NCBI GenBank assembly: GCA_014860625.1
Contig: JACZJJ010000137.1
Location: 1-32,954 of the forward strand
Length of the DNA stretch: 32,954 nucleotides
Source of the DNA: Bacteroidales bacterium
GTDB taxonomy: Bacteria > Bacteroidota > Bacteroidia > Bacteroidales > FEN-979
Direction: 5' to 3'
Below, one piece after another: positions 1-7,568 of this stretch (positions within the stretch are counted from its first letter, which is position 1; every line of letters starts with the position of its first letter). The position numbers and the translations under genes are program-made. The notes below the pieces were generated by a model, which saw only the letters and a program-made list of their open reading frames with translations, was not told the DNA's origin and searched no databases.

Positions 1-48
1 TCCAGTCATCCAGTCATCCAGTCATCCAGTGATCCAGTGATCCAGTCC
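1..48. repeat. 8-bp tandem repeat at the 3' end of the hydrolase gene
   Basis: Six consecutive copies of an 8-bp unit (TCCAGTCA, with TCCAGTGA and TCCAGTCC variants) open the window. The array may extend beyond the left edge. Read on the minus strand it supplies the last residues (LDHWITG) and the TGA stop (22-24) of the alpha/beta hydrolase, so the array overlaps the gene's 3' end. Confidence 0.9.
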
Positions 49-837
49 CCAGCATCGCGCCGTAAAATCTCCCAGCATCGCGAGGGTTTTTCGCGGCGCT
101 TCGTAGAATCCCATATGCGCGACATCCTGTAAGATGAGTGATTCGGAATGTTTGGGGAGAAGGACCATTTCTCCGGCACGCTCCGTCGGGATCTTGGTAT
201 CTTTCATGCCCAGGATGAAGAGCACGGGAATATCCAGGTTTTTGAGGGTTTCGGTCGAGTCCTTGCGTTCCTTCATTCCGGTAATCGCAGCAATGATACC
301 TTCTTTGGAGAGCCCTGATGCCTCTTCGATCAGCTTGTTGATCCGTTTCCGGTAGATGTCGGCGGTACCTTCGGGAAAAAGGGTTGGGATGAACTGCAGG
401 ATGAAGTTGAACTTATCGGCTTTCACCACCTCGATGGCCCGGTCCCTGTTTCGCTGACCTTCCGGGGTGTCTGCCCAGGGGTGTGAATGGAAGATGCAGA
501 TTCCTTTCAGCATGCGGGGATACATCTGCGCGAAAGCCAGAACAACATAGCCCCCCATCGAGTGACCGGCCATCACACATTGCCTCACACCCCTGTTCAG
601 GAGCACCCTCTTCACGATATCTGCCATCAATTCCATCGGGTGAACAGGTTCCAGGCAGTCGCTCTGGCCAAAGCCGGGCAGGTCGACGGCAATTACCCGG
701 ATCTCCTTCGAAAGTCGTCGGACAAACCGGTTCCAGATGGTTGACGATTCGGTAAAACCATGGAGAAGGACCAGGCAGGGACCCTCTCCGCTATCGGTGA
801 AAGTGATCTTTTTCCCGCGGATTTTTATTGATTTCAT
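22..837 (-). CDS. alpha/beta-fold hydrolase
   Basis: This 271-residue protein is a probable cytoplasmic alpha/beta hydrolase of the esterase/lipase-like class; the substrate cannot be told. The oxyanion-side motif LVLLHGFTES lies near residues 22-31, the nucleophile elbow GHSMGG puts the catalytic Ser at residue 93, and Asp213 (LGMKDTKIP) and His241 (VAHMGFYE) complete a plausible triad. I chose the ATG at 835-837 because MKSIKIRGKKITFTDSG is a typical family N-terminus. A TTG at 910-912 would add 25 charged residues that are only translated heptamer repeat. The C-terminus also runs into a tandem repeat, which supplies the stop codon. It lies downstream of the aminopeptidase P gene on the same strand with about 90 bp between them, so co-transcription is likely. 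The fold is clear; the function is generic. Confidence 0.85.
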   Translation of the reverse strand: MKSIKIRGKKITFTDSGEGPCLVLLHGFTESSTIWNRFVRRLSKEIRVIAVDLPGFGQSDCLEPVHPMELMADIVKRVLLNRGVRQCVMAGHSMGGYVVLAFAQMYPRMLKGICIFHSHPWADTPEGQRNRDRAIEVVKADKFNFILQFIPTLFPEGTADIYRKRINKLIEEASGLSKEGIIAAITGMKERKDSTETLKNLDIPVLFILGMKDTKIPTERAGEMVLLPKHSESLILQDVAHMGFYEAPRKTLAMLGDFTARCWGLDHWITG

Positions 838-907
838 TCGCTGTTCGCTTTTTGCTGTTCGCTGTTCGCTGTTCGCTTTTCGCTTTTCGCTTTTTCGCTT
901 TTCGCGA
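837..907. repeat. heptamer tandem repeat (TTCGCTG/TTCGCTT)
   Basis: About ten head-to-tail copies of a 7-bp unit, TTCGCTG or TTCGCTT, with one TTTGCTG variant and one 8-bp slip. The array fills nearly the whole space between the hydrolase start codon and the end of the upstream aminopeptidase gene. It has the same unit length as, but a different sequence from, the GGATTAG array at 5040-5130. No promoter or ribosome binding site is visible inside it. Confidence 0.9.
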
Positions 908-927
908 AGCAAAGTGGGATTCAGGGG

Positions 928-2319
928 TTACCCAATCCGCATAATATCCTCAATCTCCTCAACGGTCTTCGGAATGGGTTTGCCCAGCACGCGGTAACCC
1001 TTGTTGGTGACCAGCACATCGTCTTCTATCCGGATGCCGCCGAAATCTTTGTATTTCTCCACCTTATCGTAGTTGATGAAGTCGGTGAATTTGCCTTCCG
1101 CTCTCCAGATGTCGATCAGTTCGGGGATGAAATAGATGCCCGGCTCGATCGTCATCACGAAATCTTCCTGAAGCCGTCGTCCGAACCGCAGGAACCCAAG
1201 TCCGAACTCTTTGCTGCGCTGGATCTCGTTGTCGTATCCGATGTAGCCCTCTCCCACGCCTTCCAGGTCATGAACATCCAGTCCGATCGGGTGACCAAGC
1301 CCGTGCGGGAAGAACATGGTATGCGCTCCGGCGGCAACTGCATCGTCTGCATTTCCTTTCATGATACCGAGATCGATCAGTCCGCCGGCAATCACGCGGC
1401 CGGCCATCAGGTGGATGTCGCGGAAAGCAACGCCGGGTTTGATGGCCTGGATGGCTTCCATATTTGCCTTCAGAACGATGTTGTAGATCTCCTTCTGCCG
1501 ATAGTTGAATTCTCCTCCAACAGGAACGGTGCGGGTGATGTCGCTGGCGTAATGGTATTCCGATTCGGCGCCGGCATCAATCACGAGCATCCTGTCCGTC
1601 ATCAGCATGTTGCCGTGGTAGTGGTTGTGAAGCGTTTGACCGTTAATCGTCAGGATGACCGGAAAAGATACGCCGCAGGCGTGAGCCAGCGCAATGCCTT
1701 CGATGGTTCCGGCGATCTCCTTTTCGATGGTTCCCGGGCGGGCCATCTTCATCGCTGTGGTGTGCATCAGGTAAGCAACATCCACCATGCTTTCCATCTC
1801 CTGAATCTCCAGCTGGTCCTTTTTCATCCGAAGTTTTACAACCCCTCTGATCAGCTCCTCGGATGCCTGATTCCGGATGCCGGAGAGAGGAATTCCCAGA
1901 AGTTCCGAGATCTGGATCACAGTCTCGCCCCGGTAAGGTGGCAAATAATGAATTTTGCGACCGGATGTCAGGGCGCTCTGCAACGTCTCCGCCAATTTAC
2001 TCATAGGCAGGGTCTCTTCCACCCCAATCTCTTCACCGCGCGATTTCATGGTAGGCTGCTTCCCCATCCAGATGATATCGCCAATCTCCACATCATTGCC
2101 AAAAAGGATATCTTTCCCGGTATCGAGATCCATCACACCGGCCAGATCGGGGTGATCCAGACCAAAAAAATAGAGAAAACTGCTGTCCTGGCGAAATGCG
2201 TAGGTATTGGCAGGATAGTTAAATGACACCTCCTGGTTGCCGGGAAAAAATATCAATCCGCCCTGAATTTCATTTTTCAGGCGGTTTCGTCTGTCTTTGT
2301 AAATGCTTGATGGAAACAT
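928..2319 (-). CDS. pepP: aminopeptidase P family protein (Xaa-Pro aminopeptidase, M24B)
   Basis: A 463-residue metallopeptidase predicted to remove an N-terminal residue preceding proline. The N-terminal creatinase-like domain (residues 1-165) is followed by the pita-bread catalytic domain. The five di-metal ligands are visible: Asp248 (VIDAGAES), Asp260 (ASDITRT), His343 (HGLGHPIGLDVHD), Glu392 (TIEPGIYF) and Glu432 (IRIEDDVLV). The Met start at 2317-2319 gives MFPSSIYKDRRNRL, and the length is usual for the family. There is no signal peptide, so it is probably cytoplasmic. It is divergent from sdhC, with a roughly 100-bp AT-rich gap holding both promoters, and is followed by the alpha/beta hydrolase on the same strand. 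Confidence 0.95.
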   Translation of the reverse strand: MFPSSIYKDRRNRLKNEIQGGLIFFPGNQEVSFNYPANTYAFRQDSSFLYFFGLDHPDLAGVMDLDTGKDILFGNDVEIGDIIWMGKQPTMKSRGEEIGVEETLPMSKLAETLQSALTSGRKIHYLPPYRGETVIQISELLGIPLSGIRNQASEELIRGVVKLRMKKDQLEIQEMESMVDVAYLMHTTAMKMARPGTIEKEIAGTIEGIALAHACGVSFPVILTINGQTLHNHYHGNMLMTDRMLVIDAGAESEYHYASDITRTVPVGGEFNYRQKEIYNIVLKANMEAIQAIKPGVAFRDIHLMAGRVIAGGLIDLGIMKGNADDAVAAGAHTMFFPHGLGHPIGLDVHDLEGVGEGYIGYDNEIQRSKEFGLGFLRFGRRLQEDFVMTIEPGIYFIPELIDIWRAEGKFTDFINYDKVEKYKDFGGIRIEDDVLVTNKGYRVLGKPIPKTVEEIEDIMRIG

Positions 2320-2385
2320 AATTTAGATTGATTTAAAATATTGATAAAATTGGTTCGAGGTGTCGAAGGTACAAAATATATCATC

Positions 2386-2393
2386 TAAATTTG
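2386..2393 (+). promoter_or_regulatory. candidate Bacteroidota -7 element upstream of sdhC
   Basis: TAAATTTG fits the Bacteroidota -7 consensus TAnnTTTG and lies 27 bp before the ATG at 2421, implying a short leader. No convincing -33 TTTG box is seen at the usual distance, so this is a weak call based on one motif in the AT-rich divergent gap. Confidence 0.4.
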
Positions 2394-2420
2394 TTCATCA
2401 TCTCTAATAATCCTACATCA

Positions 2421-3092
2421 ATGAGTTTATCTTTCCTCCAATTCTCATCCATTACCAAAAAAATATGGATGGCACTGCTGGGTCTTTTCCTGATGGTGTT
2501 CCTTGTGGTACACCTTGGAATCAACCTTTGTCTCCTTCGTTCCGACGGGGGAACCTGGTTTCATGCGGCAGCCCATTTCATGGGAACCAACTATGTGGTC
2601 AAGGTCTTTGAGGTGGTTCTCTTCGGAGGATTCATCCTTCACATCCTCCTGGGGATCATCCTGCAGGTAAAGAACTGGATATCGCGACCTGTCCAGTACA
2701 AGGTCAGCAACAAGTCGGCCACGCCGTTCCTCAGCAAGTACATGATCTACACGGGAGGCATCGTCCTGATCTTCCTGATCATCCATTTCATGAACTTCTA
2801 CTTCATCAAGCTGGGATGGGTGGCAAGTCCTGTGGAGATGCTCGAAGGGGGCGAACCCGACTTTTACGAAACCGCAAGATGGCTTTTCGCACAGCCTTTC
2901 TACTCCGTGCTCTACCTGGTGCTGATGGTAGTTCTCGGCTTTCACCTGAACCACGCCTTTGGCGCAGCCTTTCAAACCCTGGGGCTGGAAAACAAAACCT
3001 ATACCCCCTGGATCCAGGGCTTCGGAACCGTCTTTTCAATTGTAGTCCCGCTGGGATACATGATCATACCTCTCTATTTTTTAATCTTCTAG
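2421..3092 (+). CDS. sdhC: succinate dehydrogenase/fumarate reductase cytochrome b subunit
   Basis: Membrane anchor of the succinate:quinone oxidoreductase, passing electrons between the FeS subunit and menaquinone through two b haems. About 223 residues with five hydrophobic segments, several carrying the membrane histidines expected of a dihaem cytochrome b: VVHLGINL in segment 1, FILHILLG in 2, LIIHFMNF in 3 and GFHLNHAF in 4. The ATG at 2421 starts MSLSFLQFSSITKKI, the usual position for the family. An in-frame TTG at 2391 would add ten residues but lies inside the candidate promoter element. It ends in TAG at 3090-3092, nine bases before the sdhA start codon. It is the first gene of the sdhCAB operon. 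Confidence 0.93.
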   Translation: MSLSFLQFSSITKKIWMALLGLFLMVFLVVHLGINLCLLRSDGGTWFHAAAHFMGTNYVVKVFEVVLFGGFILHILLGIILQVKNWISRPVQYKVSNKSATPFLSKYMIYTGGIVLIFLIIHFMNFYFIKLGWVASPVEMLEGGEPDFYETARWLFAQPFYSVLYLVLMVVLGFHLNHAFGAAFQTLGLENKTYTPWIQGFGTVFSIVVPLGYMIIPLYFLIF

Positions 3093-3101
3093 CAAGGCAT
3101 C

Positions 3102-5039
3102 ATGGCAGAATTAAATTCAAAGATACCACAGGGCCCGGTGGCAGAAAAGTGGACCCATTACAAAGCACACCAAAACCTTGTCAACCCGGCCAACAAGCGA
3201 AAGCTTGATGTGATCGTCGTTGGTACCGGCCTGGCCGGCGCTTCGGCAGCAGCCTCTCTGGCAGAGCTGGGATTCAATGTCAAGATTTTCTGTTACCAGG
3301 ACTCTCCCCGGCGGGCACACAGCATCGCTGCACAGGGAGGGATCAACGCGGCGAAGAACTATCCCAACGACGGCGACAGCATCTACCGCCTGTTTTACGA
3401 TACGGTGAAAGGTGGCGACTACCGCTCCCGCGAAGCCAACGTATACCGGCTTGCCGAGGTGAGCAACAACATCATGGACCAGTGCGTAGCCCAGGGCATC
3501 CCCTTTGCCCGCGAATACAACGGGATGCTCGACAACCGCTCCTTTGGCGGCGCTCTCGTCTCACGCACATTCTATGCCCGCGGACAAACCGGCCAGCAGC
3601 TGCTGTTGGGAGCCTACGGTGCACTGAGCCGCCAGATCAAGCTGGGTAAGGTGGCGATGTACAACCGTCATGAGATGATGGATGTGGTGGTGATCGACGG
3701 AAGAGCACGCGGCATCATCGCCCGCAACCTGATCAGCGGTGAGCTGGAACGTCATTTCGGACATGCCGTGGTGATTGCGTCCGGCGGTTACGGAAACGTC
3801 TTCTACCTCTCCACCAACGCCATGGGATCCAACTCCAGCGCAGCCTGGCAGGCTTTCAGGAAAGGCGCTTTCTTCGCCAACCCATCGTTTACACAGATCC
3901 ACCCCACCTGCATCCCCGTGCACGGAGATTACCAGTCGAAGCTTACGCTGATGAGCGAATCTCTTCGCAACGACGGCCGGATCTGGGTGCCCAGGAACAA
4001 GGAGGATGCCGAAAAGATCCAGAAAGGGGAGATCACACCCAAGTCTATCAAGGAGGAGGACCGCGACTATTTCCTCGAGAGAAGGTACCCTGCATTCGGG
4101 AACCTGGTGCCGCGCGACGTAGCCTCACGGGCTGCAAAAGAGCGGTGCGATGCAGGATATGGCGTAGGAGAGACCGGCCTGGCTGTGTACCTCGATTTCG
4201 CCGATGCCATCAAACGGCTCGGGAAACATGTAATTGAATAGCGTTACGGAAACCTCCTCCAGATGTATGAAAAAATTGTGGATGAAAATCCTTACGAGAC
4301 CCCGATGATGATCTTCCCGGCCGTGCATTATACCATGGGCGGCATCTGGGTCGACTATGAACTGATGAGTACCGTCAAGGGCCTCTTCGTTGCCGGCGAA
4401 GCCAATTTCTCCGACCACGGAGCCAACCGGCTGGGGGCCTCGGCGCTCATGCAGGGTTTGGCCGACGGATATTTCGTGCTCCCTTACACCATCCAGGAGT
4501 ACCTGGCCGACCAGATTAAGGTGGCACGGATCTCAACAGATAAGGATGAATTCGTTCAAACCGAGAAGGAGGTGAAAGACCGGCTCGGGAAACTGATGGC
4601 CGTTAAGGGAACAAAATCGGTCGACCATTTCCACAAGGCGCTGGGTAAGATCATGTGGGACAATGTTGGAATGGGCCGCAATGCTGAAGGTTTGAAACTG
4701 GCCATTGAAGAGATCCGCAAGCTGCGGGCCGAATTCTGGAAAGATGTGAAGATCCCCGGCAAGCTGGACGACCTCAATGTGGAGCTGGAAAAAGCCAGCA
4801 GGGTGGCCGACTTTCTCGAACTCGGCGAGCTGATGGCAATGGATGCCCTGGAGCGAAACGAAAGCTGCGGCGGCCATTTCAGGGAAGAGTACCGCACCGA
4901 CGAAGGCGAATGCCTCCGCAACGACAAAGACTTCATGTATGTCGCCGCCTGGGAATACAAAGGCCCCGGAGATTTTGTGATGCACAAGGAGCCGCTGGTT
5001 TATGAAGAGATTGAGGTGAAACAGAGGGTTTATAAATAG
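3102..5039 (+). pseudogene. sdhA: succinate dehydrogenase/fumarate reductase flavoprotein subunit, interrupted by an in-frame TAG
   Basis: Catalytic subunit that interconverts succinate and fumarate with covalently bound FAD. The reading frame is 645 codons long, the full family length, but codon 380 is TAG (4239-4241). It splits the frame into a 379-residue N-terminal part and a C-terminal part that could restart only at the ATG at 4263 (258 residues). The N-terminal part has the FAD Rossmann motif [10 protein letters not shown] (41-50) and the FAD-linking histidine His73 in [11 protein letters not shown], plus the substrate-side motif [10 protein letters not shown]. The C-terminal part holds [11 protein letters not shown] and the active-site segment [15 protein letters not shown] and ends naturally in RVYK. 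Nothing else is damaged: no frameshift and no second stop. It may be a recent nonsense mutation, a read or assembly error, or readthrough. Neither half could work alone as a flavoprotein. Confidence 0.9.
4239..4241 (+). other. premature in-frame amber codon in sdhA
   Basis: The frame reads [20 protein letters not shown], continuing without any shift. TAG is one transition from CAG (Gln) and one transversion from AAG or GAG, any of which would restore an ordinary sdhA. TAG also ends sdhC, sdhA itself, sdhB and the PBP1A gene in this window, so reassignment of TAG as a sense codon is unlikely. Confidence 0.95.
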
Positions 5040-5130
5040 CGATTAGGGATTAGCGATTAGGGATTAGCGATTAGCGATTAGGGATTAGCGATTAGGGATT
5101 AGGGATTAGGGATTAGGGATTAGGGATTAG
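5040..5130. repeat. heptamer array (GGATTAG/CGATTAG), left arm
   Basis: Thirteen exact 7-bp units, GGATTAG or CGATTAG, begin one base after the sdhA stop codon. The 3' half contains six GGG runs spaced by ATTA (5095-5132), which meets the usual sequence pattern for an intramolecular G-quadruplex on the coding strand. Bases 5097-5125 are a perfect inverted complement of 5549-5577 on the far side of the four-helix-bundle gene. Confidence 0.95.
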
Positions 5131-5147
5131 GGAGATTTTTGCTGGAA

Positions 5148-5531
5148 ATGGAAGAGAAAAAGAAGATCAATTCGTATCATGATCTTGACATTTGGAAACG
5201 GGGTATTAAACTGGTTAAGGAGGTTTACAGTCTCACTGCTGGATTTCCAAAATCGGAGGTTTACGGGCTTTCTTCTCAGGTTCAGCGTGCTGCCGTTTCT
5301 TTTCCTGCAAACATTGCAGAAGGCTGGGGAAGAGAGTCTTCGAAAAACTATGTTCAGTTTTTACGAAACTCCAGGGGATCGCTTTTTGAATTAGACACAT
5401 TATTGATTATTGCCGGAGAATTAGAATATGTATCACTTGATCAACTAGTTGAATTCCAACTGGAGATCAATGAGTTAGGTAAAATGCTGAATTCAATTAT
5501 AAAAAAGATTAACACCAGGATTTCGGAGTGA
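5148..5531 (+). CDS. four-helix bundle protein (23S rRNA intervening-sequence protein family)
   Basis: A 127-residue protein with the hallmarks of the family first seen in 23S rRNA intervening sequences: an N-terminal YHDLDIWKRGIKLVKEVY helix, then YGLSSQVQRAAVSFPANIAE and GWGRESSKNYVQFLRNSRGS, then two more helices. Its molecular role is not established; a relative, Avd, binds RNA and reverse transcriptase in diversity-generating retroelements. The ATG at 5148 is preferred; a TTG at 5139 would add three residues. It lies inside the sdh operon between the flavoprotein and iron-sulfur genes, in the same orientation, and is framed by inverted heptamer arrays. It is therefore best read as an inserted unit and not as an sdh subunit. 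No rRNA sequence and no reverse transcriptase lie nearby. Confidence 0.88.
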   Translation: MEEKKKINSYHDLDIWKRGIKLVKEVYSLTAGFPKSEVYGLSSQVQRAAVSFPANIAEGWGRESSKNYVQFLRNSRGSLFELDTLLIIAGELEYVSLDQLVEFQLEINELGKMLNSIIKKINTRISE

Positions 5532-5548
5532 TTATGCGGAGCCCATTC

Positions 5549-5577
5549 CCCTAATCCCTAATCCCTAATCCCTAATC
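5549..5577. repeat. heptamer array (CCTAATC), right arm, inverted
   Basis: Four exact CCTAATC units, the reverse complement of the GGATTAG unit upstream. With one extra C they form a 29-bp perfect inverted repeat with 5097-5125, so the transcript could fold into a long stem enclosing the four-helix-bundle gene. The array ends eight bases before the sdhB start codon and occupies the place where a ribosome binding site would lie. Confidence 0.95.
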
Positions 5578-5585
5578 ACTTTCTT

Positions 5586-6326
5586 ATGAAACTTACGCTG
5601 AAGATCTGGAGACAGGAAAACGCCAAAGCCAAGGGCCGTTTTGTCACGTATCAACTCGATAACATCTCTCCCAACTGTTCATTCCTGGAGATGCTCGACA
5701 TCCTGAACGAGCAGCTGATCAACAAGAATGAGGAGCCGGTAGCTTTCGACCACGACTGTCGTGAAGGGATCTGCGGAATGTGCAGCCTTTATATTAATGG
5801 CCGTCCGCACGGACCCGATGATGCTGTTACCACCTGCCAGCTTCACATGCGCAAATTCAGCGACGGGAATACAATTGTGATCGAACCATGGCGCGCCAAG
5901 CCTTTCCCGGTGATCAAAGACCTGATCATCGACCGCACGGCATTCGACAAGATCATCCAGGAGGGAGGATACGTTTCGGCTCATACCGGAGGCACCCCCG
6001 ATGCCAATGCCATCCTCATCGGCAAGGTGGAGGCTGACCTGGCGATGGATGCCGCCTCCTGCATCGGTTGCGGCGCTTGTGTAGCCGCCTGCAAGAACGC
6101 TTCAGCCATGCTGTTTGTATCGGCCAAAGTCTCCCAGTTCGCTTTGCTTCCCCAGGGAAAAGTGGAAGCCAAAGACCGGGTAAAGAAGATGGTAGCCATG
6201 ATGGACGAGCTGGGCTTTGGCAACTGCACCAACACCTATGCCTGTGAAGCCGAATGCCCGAAGCTGATCTCCCGCTCCAACATCGCACGCATGAACCGGG
6301 AGTTTATCTGCGCGAAAGTATCCTAG
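5586..6326 (+). CDS. sdhB: succinate dehydrogenase/fumarate reductase iron-sulfur subunit
   Basis: Electron-transfer subunit linking the FAD of SdhA with the haems of SdhC. The 246-residue protein has all three cluster motifs. The [2Fe-2S] site is Cys58, Cys63, Cys66 and Cys84 (CREGICGMC, then TTCQ). The second site is [12 protein letters not shown] and the third [13 protein letters not shown], the pattern for [4Fe-4S] and [3Fe-4S] clusters. The ATG follows the inverted heptamer array by eight bases, so its translation signals come from a repeat-derived leader. It is separated from sdhA by more than 500 bp because of the four-helix-bundle unit, which could weaken its coupling to the rest of the operon. 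Confidence 0.96.
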   Translation: MKLTLKIWRQENAKAKGRFVTYQLDNISPNCSFLEMLDILNEQLINKNEEPVAFDHDCREGICGMCSLYINGRPHGPDDAVTTCQLHMRKFSDGNTIVIEPWRAKPFPVIKDLIIDRTAFDKIIQEGGYVSAHTGGTPDANAILIGKVEADLAMDAASCIGCGACVAACKNASAMLFVSAKVSQFALLPQGKVEAKDRVKKMVAMMDELGFGNCTNTYACEAECPKLISRSNIARMNREFICAKVS

Positions 6327-6359
6327 CATCCAGCATCATTTTCTTACCTTTTCCCTGTC

Positions 6360-7514
6360 ATGAAATTCTCCGATATCCCTGCCGATCCGGTTATCAAGCA
6401 AAAGCTGATTCAAACCATTCAGGACCAGCGTGTCAGTCATGCCCAACTCTTTTACGGTCCCGAAGGCTCCGGGAAACTGGCGCTGGCAATCGCCTATGCA
6501 CAGCTGATTAATTGCCAGAGACCCCCAAACCCCCTAAAGGGGGCTTACTCTGCTTCGCAGGAAAATCCCCCCAAAGGGGGGAGCAAGTCCCCTTCAGGGG
6601 ATTTAGGGGTTAACGGGGATTTAGGGGCTGACAGTTGCGGCATCTGCCCCTCCTGTGTCCAGTACCAGAAACTCGCTCATCCCGACCTGCACTTCTTCTT
6701 TCCGGTAGCCACCTCCAAAAAGGTGACCTCGAAACCCTCCAGCAAACACTACATCACCGAATGGAGAGAGTTCCTGCTGAACCACAACTACCAGGTCTCC
6801 CTCCCCGAATGGTACGACTTCATTGGCATCGAAAACAAGCAGGGGACCATCTATACCGATGATGCCGCAGAGATAAACCGGATCCTGGGGTACAAAAGCT
6901 ACGAATCGGAATACAAGGTGGTGATCATCTGGATGATTGAGAAGCTCACCTATGCCGCAGCTCCCAAGATGCTGAAGATCCTGGAAGAGCCTCCCGAAAA
7001 GACACTCTTCCTGCTCATCTCCGACAACCCCGACCATGTGATCTCCACCATCCTCTCGCGCTGTTTTCCGGTTCGCATACCCCGGATCCCCGCAGCGGAG
7101 ATGATGAAATACATGGAAGGCAAAGAGAAGAGCGTTGGAGAGGAGGATCAGGTCAACTTTGAGACCTTCCGGAACTGGATGCGGCTGTGCTTTTCGGGCA
7201 ACGTTCCCGAGATGATCGCCTTTGCCAATGAAACAGCCAAGATCGGACGTGAGAAACAGAAGAGTCTCCTGAACTTTGGCCTCCGGGTAGCCAGCGAAGG
7301 CACCTTGCTGAACCACGGAATTGCAGCATCACTGAAACGGGAGGCAGAAGAGGCGAACTTCATCAGCCGTTTCTCCCCATACCTCACACAGGAGCGGATT
7401 CCCGCATTTTACGAACGGTTCAACAGCGCCATTTTCCACGTTGAACGAAACGCTCACGCCCCTACCCTTTTCCTTGATCTGTCGCTGAAAATTTCGACAC
7501 TTTTCAAAGGATAA
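6360..7514 (+). CDS. holB: DNA polymerase III subunit delta'
   Basis: Clamp-loader subunit of the replicative polymerase, 384 residues. The AAA+ N-terminal part has a P-loop (GPEGSGKLAL) soon after SHAQLFY. The zinc-binding module is recognisable as Cys52, then Cys93, Cys96 and Cys99 (CGICPSC), followed by KLAHPDLHFFFPV. In ordinary delta' the first two cysteines are about 8-10 residues apart; here 40 residues separate them because a G/C-rich palindromic repeat is inserted in frame (see 6521-6632). The sensor-1 region (KILEEPPEKTLFLLISD) and arginine-finger region (TILSRC) are intact, so the gene probably still works. It begins 34 bases after sdhB; a TACCTTTT sequence at 6345-6352 is a weak promoter candidate. 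Confidence 0.9.
   Translation: MKFSDIPADPVIKQKLIQTIQDQRVSHAQLFYGPEGSGKLALAIAYAQLINCQRPPNPLKGAYSASQENPPKGGSKSPSGDLGVNGDLGADSCGICPSCVQYQKLAHPDLHFFFPVATSKKVTSKPSSKHYITEWREFLLNHNYQVSLPEWYDFIGIENKQGTIYTDDAAEINRILGYKSYESEYKVVIIWMIEKLTYAAAPKMLKILEEPPEKTLFLLISDNPDHVISTILSRCFPVRIPRIPAAEMMKYMEGKEKSVGEEDQVNFETFRNWMRLCFSGNVPEMIAFANETAKIGREKQKSLLNFGLRVASEGTLLNHGIAASLKREAEEANFISRFSPYLTQERIPAFYERFNSAIFHVERNAHAPTLFLDLSLKISTLFKG
6521..6632. repeat. palindromic interspersed element inserted in frame in holB
   Basis: The segment has 29-bp imperfect terminal inverted repeats, 6521-6549 and 6582-6610, matching at 24 of 29 positions. Each arm is itself a small hairpin of C-runs and G-runs, and a third hairpin (CCCCCC, AAA, GGGGGG) sits between them. 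An 18-bp tandem duplication containing GGGGATTTAGGGG follows at 6597-6614 and 6615-6632. The insert contains no stop in the holB frame and its apparent length (about 93 bp) is a multiple of three. Repeats of this style are, to my recollection, scattered between genes in Bacteroidota genomes. Confidence 0.85.
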
Positions 7515-7543
7515 CGTCACTCATCTCCATATCCTTTTTTTTG

Positions 7544-7551
7544 TACCTTTG
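7544..7551 (+). promoter_or_regulatory. candidate -7 element for the ricT-gldH-PBP1A operon
   Basis: TACCTTTG matches the Bacteroidota TAnnTTTG consensus and lies 18 bp before the ricT ATG, which would give a very short leader. A T-run precedes it, but there is no clear -33 TTTG box. Confidence 0.5.
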
Positions 7552-7568
7552 CCTCCACGGTTGCCATC

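Noticed and set aside
910-912. TTG start for the alpha/beta hydrolase
   Set aside because: The extra 25 residues are translated heptamer repeat; the ATG at 835-837 begins the conserved domain.
4242-5039. The second half of sdhA as an independent gene starting at 4263
   Set aside because: It is in the same frame as the first half, lacks the FAD-binding domain and continues the conserved sequence across the TAG, so it is one interrupted gene.
5148-5531. Diversity-generating retroelement accessory protein (Avd)
   Set aside because: The fold family is related, but there is no reverse transcriptase, template repeat or variable-repeat target in the window.
5040-5577. CRISPR array
   Set aside because: The units are contiguous 7-mers without spacers and no cas gene is present.
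3102-6326. TAG used as a sense codon in this organism
   Set aside because: TAG closes sdhC, sdhA, sdhB, PBP1A and several minus-strand genes at natural C-termini, so it works as a normal stop here.
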